Assembly (NCBI GenBank): GCA_020025135.1
Contig: JAHHSQ010000038.1
Location: 1 to 12,384 of the forward strand
Origin: Pectinatus sp.
Lineage (GTDB): Bacteria > Bacillota > Negativicutes > Selenomonadales > Selenomonadaceae
DNA: 12,384 nucleotides
Direction: 5' to 3'
Positions 1 through 5,531 of the stretch are shown here, piece by piece. Position 1 is the first letter of the stretch. Every line of letters starts with the position of its first letter. The translations under genes were made by a program, and so were the position numbers. The notes below the pieces were generated by a model. The model saw only the letters and a list, made by a program, of their open reading frames with translations. It searched no databases and was not told the DNA's origin.

Positions 1-1
1 A

Positions 2-55
2 TGCGCTGGTGTGAGCAATGATTACCCTCAGCTAACCAAATACATTGAGGACTAA
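2..55 (+). CDS. 3' end of an unidentified CDS (partial)
   Basis: One frame is open from the window edge and reads CAGVSNDYPQLTKYIED before a TAA stop at 53-55. The other two forward frames close early (TGA at 19-21 and TGA at 12-14). A terminator-like hairpin starts three bases after the stop, which supports a real gene end. The fragment is too short to name a family. Its position next to a small ribbon-helix-helix gene and several hairpins would fit an accessory or mobile-element gene, but that is inference. Confidence 0.35.
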   Translation, partial: CAGVSNDYPQLTKYIED

Positions 56-57
56 AC

Positions 58-88
58 AAAGCCTTATGGAAACATAGGGCTTTTCTTT
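58..88 (+). terminator. Rho-independent terminator after the partial CDS
   Basis: The arm AAAGCCTTATG (58-68) pairs with CATAGGGCTTT (73-83) around a GAAA loop, with one mismatch, and a T-rich tail follows. It sits directly after the stop of the partial CDS. Confidence 0.7.
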
Positions 89-135
89 TGCTCAAAAATA
101 TGGAAAAATTTTTAGTATCACTAAATAAAAATGAC

Positions 136-162
136 CGCTTAGCAAAGGCTAAGCGATTTTTT
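136..162 (+). terminator. Second terminator-like hairpin
   Basis: CGCTTAGC (136-143) and GCTAAGCG (148-155) form a perfect 8-bp stem with an AAAG loop, followed by A and six Ts (157-162). It works as a rightward intrinsic terminator and isolates the following promoter from upstream transcription. Confidence 0.7.
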
Positions 163-183
163 CGAGGGCGACAAAAAAACATC

Positions 184-224
184 TTGACTTTAGGTTACAC
201 AAATATTATTGTTTTAGTGTAATC
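184..224 (+). promoter_or_regulatory. Promoter and candidate operator of the small RHH gene
   Basis: A -35 box TTGACT (184-189) is followed after 17 bases by TATTGT (207-212) as -10; TATTAT at 204-209 is an alternative with short spacing. An inverted repeat, TTACAC (195-200) and GTGTAA (217-222), extendable by a wobble and a G-C pair, straddles the -10. A repressor bound here would block the promoter. Autoregulation by the RHH protein encoded just downstream is an inference. Confidence 0.55.
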
Positions 225-243
225 AAAAAGAGAGGTGAATATA

Positions 244-417
244 TTGGGTACGAAATTAGGCAGACCTACTGATAATCCCCGTGTTGTGCAAACAAGAATC
301 CGCATGAGTATAGACGAATCTAATATGCTGATTGAATGTGCAAAGAAGTTGCAAATGACTAAAACAGATGTTGTTATCATGGGAATAAAAAAGGTTTATG
401 CCGAAATAACGAAATAA
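244..417 (+). CDS. Small ribbon-helix-helix (CopG/Arc-like) DNA-binding protein
   Basis: This 57-residue protein begins GTKLGRPTDNP, continues with a basic/hydrophobic beta strand (VQTRIRMSID) and two helices (ESNMLIECAKKLQMT and KTDVVIMGIKKVYAEI). That is the layout of small RHH repressors often seen on Firmicute plasmids and integrative elements. I prefer the TTG start at 244, because the purine-rich AGAGAGGTG (229-237) then serves as a ribosome site about six bases upstream; the GTG at 235 lies inside that site. RHH proteins bind operator DNA as dimers, and the inverted repeat over the -10 is a likely target. It has its own promoter and is flanked by hairpins, so it looks like a one-gene transcription unit. 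Its target beyond autoregulation is unknown. Confidence 0.7.
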   Translation: MGTKLGRPTDNPRVVQTRIRMSIDESNMLIECAKKLQMTKTDVVIMGIKKVYAEITK

Positions 418-420
418 AAA

Positions 421-460
421 AGCAGTCTGCCCTTACCCGACAAAGGAAATGCAGACTGCT
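421..460 (-). terminator. Inverted repeat, intrinsic terminator on the minus strand
   Basis: AGCAGTCTGC (421-430) and GCAGACTGCT (451-460) are perfect 10-bp arms; CCTT (431-434) and AAGG (443-446) extend the stem across a small bulge. Five or more As precede the left arm, so only the leftward transcript has a U tail. No clear leftward gene lies between here and addB, so its client is unclear; it may also simply close the RHH transcript with a hairpin. Confidence 0.55.
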
Positions 461-466
461 CAACAC

Positions 467-515
467 AAGAAGTGTCCATCTATGAAATATATTATATCAT
501 AGATGGACACTTCTT
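467..515. repeat. Perfect 19-bp inverted repeat with AT-rich 11-base centre
   Basis: The arms 467-485 and 497-515 are exact reverse complements (inner core GTGTCCATCTATGA), separated by AATATATTATA. Neither strand has a T tract after the stem, so it is a poor intrinsic terminator. It could be a recombinase or protein binding site, a cruciform, or a relic of a small mobile element lying between the accessory genes and addB. Confidence 0.8.
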
Positions 516-583
516 AGAAAAAATTATGAAAGGCTATTTCGTTTGTATCTTAGAATCTCACGAATTTATTTTGGGAGTATGTC

Positions 584-612
584 AAGTTGCAAAAGTAGTG
601 AAATGTTATAAT
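584..612 (+). promoter_or_regulatory. Extended -10 promoter of addB
   Basis: A perfect TATAAT (607-612) is preceded by TG one base upstream (604-605), giving an extended -10 element. The -35 is weak: AAGTTG (584-589) at 17-base spacing, or TTGCAA (587-592) at only 14. It lies 36 bases before the addB start and after the inverted repeats, so addB is probably transcribed independently of the upstream accessory genes. Confidence 0.6.
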
Positions 613-648
613 TAATTTATGCTAAATTTGAAGAAATGGAGGAGCAAG

Positions 649-1135
649 ATGCTGAAATTTATATTGGGAACTGCCGGTACTGGCAAAACCACATATTGCT
701 TGGAAGAAATTAAAAAGCGTTTGTTGGATAAACAGGCAAAAAACAATATATTTTTGCTACTGCCAGAGCATATGACATTTCAGATAGAACGCCAGTTAGC
801 GGTCATGTTAGAAAATGAGGGTGGTTTTACGCGGGCGTTTATCTATGGCTTCAGGCGGTTTTGTTATACCCTCTTAAACTTAGAAGGTGGAGCGCTGAAG
901 CCCCATCTTTCTGATGTTGGAAAAAATTTACTTTTGCGGCGTATCGTCAGCGAGCATAAAAGAGAATTAAGCGTGTTACGCAAGGCTATTGAGCAGCGAC
1001 ATTTTACGACTGCCTTGGCCGAAGTAATCAAGGAACTAAAAACATATGGCATTACGCCAGATGAACTGCAAGAGGCTGCAGAAAAATTAGCAGATAAGGC
1101 CTTGCAGAAAAAAATAGCAGATATTGTCATCTTAT
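649..1135 (+). CDS. addB: addB exon 1: N-terminal inactivated-helicase domain with Walker A
   Basis: This exon encodes residues 1-162 and the first base of codon 163. It holds the GTAGTGKT nucleotide-binding loop, the LLLPEHMTFQIERQL segment typical of AddB (the family has PEQ-T-Q at this place) and a helical stretch ending IADIVIL. Without splicing the frame runs into TAA at 1138-1140, two bases into the intron, giving a truncated protein of about 163 residues. With splicing the split codon T|AT becomes tyrosine and the join reads IADIVILYRQFLQTTEKKYLD. Confidence 0.88.
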
Positions 1136-4100
1136 TGTAATTGATACAGTAAGCATACAAAGTAATTTGTATGAAAGTTCCGTCTGAATTGCTGGAACGC
1201 CCTAAAGCTAAACACCCATAATAACATTTGAAAAATAGTGTCTTGTCGGGGCGAAAGCAGAAACAATAGTTTAGATAGCATAGGAAGAAATTCTAAGTGC
1301 CATTAAATGGGCAATCAGCAGCTAAGTCCTGAAGAGGGAAAAGTTCAACGACTATCCAAAATAGGAGTAGGATGCAGTCATCCGAAGCGGACGGCTCTTC
1401 GTAGGAGATGAAGATATAGTCTGTGCTCAGGTGAAAATATGAGAAGTTAAGCGATTAACTGCCTAAAATTAACGTTTTTAGGTGAACATAACAGATAGAC
1501 AATTTTTGCAAACAACTGAAAAAAAATATTTAGACACAGAAGATATGTTGAATATTAGCCGAGAAAAATTGGTTAAATCTACTTGGTTACAAGATGCGGA
1601 AGTATTTGTAGATGGCTTTGTGTTTTTTAATCCGCAAGAAATGAATTTGTTAGAAGAGATATTACTTTTGGCCCGTGATGTGCAGATAACCGTTTGTATA
1701 GATGATTATCGGCGCGGCCAAAACAGTGTTTTAACGGCCCTGTTTCATCAACAATATCGCACCTTGATGGATTTATTTGCGTTAGCTAAGAAACACGAGT
1801 TACCATACGAAGTTGTATACCTTTCTAAGCCACATCGTTTTTTGACAGGTGGATTGCGTTCCATTGCTGACAAATTATTTTCCTATCCCATTTTGCGAGG
1901 CGATAGCGCTGAGGGAGTTAAACTGGTGGAGGCGGCTAATCAGCGTTTAGAGGTAGAGCATGTCGCCATAGATATCATTCGCCTTTGCCGGGAAGAAGGG
2001 TATCGTTATAAGGATATTGGTATTGTTTACCGCGAAGGAAGTTATACGCACCTTTTAGAAGCTGTTTTAAGTAATTATCAGATACCGTTTTTTAATGATG
2101 AAAAACGTCCTTTTACGCATCATGCTTTGGCAGAGTTGTTGCGTTCTACGCTGGAAGCCTTGCAGAATTGGCAATATGAGCCTTTAATTCGTGCCTTTAA
2201 AACGGGTTTTTTCCCTGCTCAGGCAGATGAAATTGATTTATTAGAGAACTATATCTTGGCACATGGTATTCGTGGTAAGAAAAAATGGCAGGAAGTTTGG
2301 CAGTATCGCCAAAGAAATTTTGCAACACCAGAATTATCGGCGGAAGAAAAAAGTTTGCTCGATAAAGTAAATGAGATACGAGAGCGTGTGATAACGCCTT
2401 TATTACAGCTTTCTGAAGCTGTAAATAATCAGACAGATGCTGCCGTTTTGACAAAGGCACTGTATGATTATTTGCTTTATTTAGAAGTGCCAGATAAATT
2501 ATTGGCGGAACAAGAGCGCGCTGAGGAAAAAGGAGAGATGGCATTAGCCAATGAACAAGCACAGATTTGGAATGATATCATTGGCTTGTTTGACCAGATT
2601 GTAGAAGCTTGTGGTGATGTGCCAATCTCTCGGCAGGTATATGCTGAAGTATTGAATGACGGCATAGAAAATTTGGAAATATCGCTCATTCCACCGGGGT
2701 TTGATTACGTGACCATTGCTTCTTTTGATACGAATAGTTTGGAAAATAAGAAAAGTATCTATATTTTAGGGGTAAATGAGGGCATAATTCCTGGTAAGAC
2801 GGCCGAGGGAACTTTGTTTAGCGAATATGACCGTCTACACTTGGAAGAGCAAGGCATTGAATTGTCGCCAGGTGCTATGAAGACGCAATTCTTTGAAAAT
2901 TTTTTGCTATATAAAGCATGTACCTTGCCAAGCACGCGTTTGACTCTTTCTTATGCGTTGGCCGATGGAGAAGGAAAGGCTTTAAATCGGTCGGCCTTTT
3001 TTAATAAAATAGAAAAATGTTTGCCCTTGAGCAAGGGGCAATATACGACGGTACTACTAGAAAACTATACAGAGGAAAGTGAGAGACGCCGTGTCACCAT
3101 TCCGAAGCGTACGCTCTCTTATCTGAGTACAGCCTTAAGGCAGTATCGAGAAACAAAACGCATTGCTCCTTTCTGGTTAAATATTTATTGAAATTGCGAA
3201 CTAGCTAAAAGTTCGTTAGTAAACACATTGGGAAACTAGTGCGATTTGCCAGAAAGTAGAGAAATTGAATTGCTGGGAACCCGTAAAGCCAGTTGGGCCA
3301 CCGCGTAATTTTGAAAAATGAATAAACGCTTTGGCAGTGAAAACAGAAAAAATTAACTGGATGGTAGATGGTTAAATCCTATGTACTATGTAAATCGGCA
3401 ATCAGCAGCCAAATTCCGAAAAGGAAAGGGTTCAACGACTATTCCGAAGGGAAGTAGGTATAAGCGTATCGAAGTGATTTTGCCCAATGCTTTGGCAGGG
3501 GAGAAGAGATAGTCTGTGCTTGTCAGAAATGGCAAGGAGTTCTAATAGAACCGCAGGGGAAGTAGCGTTTTCCTGTGAACAATTAGCATTGTATGGAGCA
3601 TTTACAGTGTCATTTACAGAATTGGTTTTTCACTCAAGAAAAGTGGCAGAAAGAATTTTTTCATCTCTTAGATGGTCTTTTTGCTACTGCTCCAGCTAGT
3701 CAGATTTCCTCTGATTTAGCCAAAAGATTATATACCAAGCGCAACGCGTTATACGGTAGTATAACGCGCTTAGAAGAGTTTAATAGTTGTCCATTTAAGC
3801 ATTTTGCGGACTATGCTCTGCGTCTTACGGAACGGCGTGAATATACGTTTGCTGCGCCGGAACGCGGACAGTTATTGCATGAAACAATGCGGGCTTTTAG
3901 CACGACTTTATTAGAAAAAGGATTGACTTGGCGCGATATTAAAAGTGAGCAACGTGAGGCCATTTGTACAGAAATTGTGGCTAAATTAGCACGTCAAATA
4001 GGTAATGATATCCTTTCTAGCTCTAGGCAGTATCAACATTTATTGCGTCGTTTACAAAAGACGGCCAATGAAGCGATTGCCCGTCTGTGTGATTTTGCTA

Positions 4101-4864
4101 AGCACAGTCAGTTTGAAACCGTTTCCGTAGAACAGGTATTTGGCAAGGGAAAGAAAGCTCTCCCTCCACTAGTTTACAAATTGTCAGGCAAGATGCGTTT
4201 AGAAATAACAGGGCAGATAGACCGCATAGATAAGGAAAATGAAAATGGCTATATTTTGGTCATTGATTATAAGACGGGACAAACTACGATAAACTTGTTA
4301 GAAGTGTATTATGGCTTGAAATTGCAACTATTGACCTATATGTTAGCTGTACAAAATGCTTTGCCGAAAGAACAGTCTTTGCCGGCAGGAGTTTTGTATT
4401 GTTATCTACGTACTACTTTGATGAGTTTTGACGGACGCATGACAGAAGCAGAGTTAGCTAAGGAATTGAATAAAAAGATGCAGATGTCTGGTTGGTTGCT
4501 AGCAGATAGTGACGTGATTCAAAAAATTGATGATTCCATTTCTTATATCAAAGTACATTTTAATAAAGATGGCAGTGTAAGTAAGCGCGATATAGCCTAT
4601 GTAAAAACTAAAGAGGAGTTTGCTCTTTTGCTAGATTATATTGGGGAATCATTGCGCCAAGCAGGACAGGATATTGTGACGGGGACAATTACGATAAAAC
4701 CATATCGTTTACAGGAGAAAACGCCTTGTGAATACTGTCCGTACTTATCTATTTGTCATTTTGATACTACTATTCCTGGCTACTGTTATCGGGAATTGAA
4801 ACAACAAGATAATGATTCTATCATGAAGGAAATAGCATCAGGTAGAGCCAAGGCTGATGCATGA
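649..4864 (+). CDS. addB: AddB, ATP-dependent helicase/nuclease subunit B, interrupted by two group I introns
   Basis: AddB pairs with AddA to resect double-strand breaks up to Chi-like sites for RecA loading. I start the gene at ATG 649: GGAGGAG (638-644) is well placed before it, and MLKFILGTAGTGKT is the usual AddB N-terminus; the ATG at 619 lacks this. Joining 649-1135, 1495-3188 and 3620-4864 gives one uninterrupted frame of about 1141 residues; the family is near 1160. Visible features are Walker A at residues 7-14, Fe-S cysteines C784, C1097, C1100 and C1106 (last three spaced C-x2-C-x5-C), GxxxH ending at H814, and the nuclease motif VIDYKTGQ with D943 and K945. All key residues survive, so the gene reads as functional after splicing rather than as a pseudogene. 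No addA follows; a terminator and convergent pyrR do. The exact third junction is uncertain by 12 or 33 bases. Confidence 0.9.
1136..1494 (+). ncRNA. Group I intron 1 in addB (ORF-less, about 359 nt)
   Basis: P1: exon CUUAU (1131-1135) pairs with GUAAG (1149-1153) with the U.G pair exactly at the splice site; the intron side adds UGUA/UACA. P2: 1154-1161/1166-1173 with a GUAA loop. P3: CCGUCUG (1180-1186) with CGGACGG (1388-1394). P4: UUGCUG (1189-1194) with CAGCAG (1316-1321). P5: GCCC (1199-1202) with GGGC (1309-1312). P6 lies about 1326-1340. P7: GACUAU (1350-1355) with AUAGUC (1416-1421). P7.2: GGAUG/CAUCC. P8 lies about 1396-1408. P9 is 1426-1443, P9.1 is 1445-1460 with a GCGA loop, P9.2 is 1462-1482. 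P9.0: UGU (1422-1424) with ACA (1491-1493) before terminal G1494. The extra P7.1/P7.2 points to an IA-like subgroup (inference). It holds no endonuclease gene. An end at G1482 is also in frame but would put the terminal G inside P9.2 and add four residues. Confidence 0.92.
1495..3188 (+). CDS. addB: addB exon 2: central AddB domains
   Basis: This exon supplies the last two bases of codon 163 and residues 164-727. It contains YLDTEDML, the segment AEVFVDGFVFFNPQE characteristic of AddB (usual form AEVYIDGFHSFTPQE), and later IASFDTNSLENKKSIYILGVNEGIIPG, the helicase-motif-like region just before the nuclease domain. The exon ends in phase 0 on the codon TAT of PFWLNIY. The GTG at 1482 that opens the continuous frame lies in the intron's P9.2 helix and lacks a good ribosome site, so it is not a start. 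Confidence 0.88.
3189..3619 (+). ncRNA. Group I intron 2 in addB (ORF-less, about 431 nt)
   Basis: P1: exon UUUAU (3184-3188) pairs with GUAAA (3219-3223), again with U.G at the splice site; CGAAC/GUUCG extends the hairpin. P2: CAUUGG (3226-3231) with CUAGUG (3236-3241) and a GAAA loop. P3: GAAAUUG (3261-3267) with UGAUUUU (3475-3481), rich in wobbles. P4: UUGCUG (3270-3275) with CAGCAG (3403-3408). P6 is about 3415-3426. P7: GACUAU (3437-3442) with AUAGUC (3509-3514). P7.1: UUCC/GGAA. P8 is 3482-3496. P9: 3519-3536 with a GAAA loop. P9.1 is 3539-3551, P9.2 is 3554-3575. P9.0: UGU (3515-3517) with ACA (3616-3618) before G3619. The protein fit (NIY|NWFF) also favours G3619. Alternatives in the same phase are G3607, in the identical repeat CATTTACAG, and G3586, whose distance from P9.2 matches intron 1 best. 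Confidence 0.9.
3620..4864 (+). CDS. addB: addB exon 3: RecB-like nuclease domain and Fe-S cluster
   Basis: Using the 3619|3620 junction this exon encodes residues 728-1141. It starts NWFFTQEKWQKEF, matching the usual position just after the VY/IY of AddB. It then holds SITRLEEFNSCPFKHF with the first cluster cysteine, RGQLLHETM with the nuclease histidine, GQIDRID, the catalytic VIDYKTGQ, the QLLTYM helix, and the C-terminal TPCEYCPYLSIC with the other three cysteines. In AddB the 4Fe-4S cluster staples the nuclease domain and is needed for DNA-end binding. Thus one exon carries the entire nuclease domain. The ATG at 3593 has no convincing ribosome site and is probably not a start. Confidence 0.88.
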   Translation, partial: NWFFTQEKWQKEFFHLLDGLFATAPASQISSDLAKRLYTKRNALYGSITRLEEFNSCPFKHFADYALRLTERREYTFAAPERGQLLHETMRAFSTTLLEKGLTWRDIKSEQREAICTEIVAKLARQIGNDILSSSRQYQHLLRRLQKTANEAIARLCDFAKHSQFETVSVEQVFGKGKKALPPLVYKLSGKMRLEITGQIDRIDKENENGYILVIDYKTGQTTINLLEVYYGLKLQLLTYMLAVQNALPKEQSLPAGVLYCYLRTTLMSFDGRMTEAELAKELNKKMQMSGWLLADSDVIQKIDDSISYIKVHFNKDGSVSKRDIAYVKTKEEFALLLDYIGESLRQAGQDIVTGTITIKPYRLQEKTPCEYCPYLSICHFDTTIPGYCYRELKQQDNDSIMKEIASGRAKADA

Positions 4865-4918
4865 TTTTTGTAGAATTGAGATAAATATAGTCCAATATAA
4901 TAATAAAGAAAAGGGAAA

Positions 4919-4956
4919 AAAAAGAGGCGGGAAACTATTGTTTCCCGCCTCTTTTT
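4919..4956. terminator. Bidirectional terminator between addB and pyrR
   Basis: Two 17-base arms (4919-4935 and 4940-4956) are exact reverse complements around TATT. The stem is GC-rich (GAGGCGGGAAAC) and bounded by A and T runs, so it ends both the rightward addB transcript and the leftward operon. Confidence 0.93.
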
Positions 4957-4965
4957 GAGCATTGC

Positions 4966-5499
4966 TTATTTTTGTGAAGCGATGACGACATTTTCCGCAT
5001 TGTCGATTTCTTCGATTTTTACATTGATAATTTCCTTGCTAGAAGTAGGCACATTTTTCCCAACGTAATCGGCGCGAATGGGTAATTCTCGATGTCCACG
5101 GTCGACTAGTACTGCCGCTTGAATGGAAGTCGGTCTGCCTAAATCAGTTAGAGCGTTTAAGGCCGAGCGGATAGTTCTACCAGTGTATAACACATCATCA
5201 ACTAGGATGACTGTTTTATCAGTGATATCCACTGGTAAGGAAGTACCATGGACTACTGGTTGGTAATCTAAGCGTGATAAATCATCTCGGTACAGGGTAA
5301 TATCGAGGGAGCCTACTGGCGGTTTGGTATTTTCAAATTTTTGAATGAGCGTTGCTAGGCGTTCAGCAAGAGGGACACCGCGTGTGCGAATGCCTACCAA
5401 AACGATATTTTCTACCCCTTTATTTTTTTCGATTATTTCGTGAGCGATGCGGGTTAAGGCACGACGCATTGCCTCTTTATCTAATAGCAATTTATCCAT
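4966..5499 (-). CDS. pyrR: PyrR, pyrimidine operon attenuation regulator / uracil phosphoribosyltransferase
   Basis: In Firmicutes PyrR senses UMP/UTP and binds pyr mRNA to promote attenuation; many homologues also convert uracil and PRPP to UMP. The 177-residue protein has VLVGIRTRGVPLA and the PRPP-binding loop VILVDDVLYTGRT (residues 97-109). I chose the ATG at 5499, giving MDKLLLDKEAMRRALTRIAHEI, the usual family start, with AAAGGA about 11 bases upstream; an ATG at 5547 would overlap rluD and add an atypical extension. It is the last gene of the leftward operon, 32 bases after rluD and just before the shared terminator. The pyr genes it would regulate, and their attenuators, are not in the window. 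Confidence 0.93.
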   Translation of the reverse strand: MDKLLLDKEAMRRALTRIAHEIIEKNKGVENIVLVGIRTRGVPLAERLATLIQKFENTKPPVGSLDITLYRDDLSRLDYQPVVHGTSLPVDITDKTVILVDDVLYTGRTIRSALNALTDLGRPTSIQAAVLVDRGHRELPIRADYVGKNVPTSSKEIINVKIEEIDNAENVVIASQK

Positions 5500-5531
5500 A
5501 GCAGGAAAATCCTTTCTTTTATACACAGACA

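Noticed and set aside
418..648. Riboswitch or T-box leader before addB
   Set aside because: The predicted promoter lies at 584-612, so the mRNA leader is only about 30 bases; the hairpins at 421-515 are upstream of it and show no T-box or known aptamer motifs.
864..1160. Minus-strand frame opposite addB exon 1
   Set aside because: It mirrors the coding strand of a well-supported gene and has no start context or recognisable domain.
1482..3191. Separate gene starting at GTG 1482
   Set aside because: The GTG lies in the intron's P9.2 helix without a convincing ribosome site, and the protein is the middle of AddB.
1136..3619. addB as a pseudogene broken by frameshifts or sequencing errors
   Set aside because: The breaks are 359- and about 431-base insertions with full group I intron cores, and the exons rejoin in frame with all motifs intact.
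1136..3619. Group II introns, or IStrons with a transposase
   Set aside because: There is no GUGYG 5' end, no domain V hairpin and no reverse transcriptase or transposase frame; the P7/J8-7 signature is group I.
1136..3619. A homing endonuclease inside either intron
   Set aside because: The introns are too short and contain no open frame with LAGLIDADG, GIY-YIG or HNH motifs; the only frames entering them are exon extensions or short shadows.
3487..3699. 70-residue frame across the end of intron 2 and exon 3
   Set aside because: It runs through P8-P9 of the ribozyme and then exon 3 in the wrong frame, with no family resemblance.
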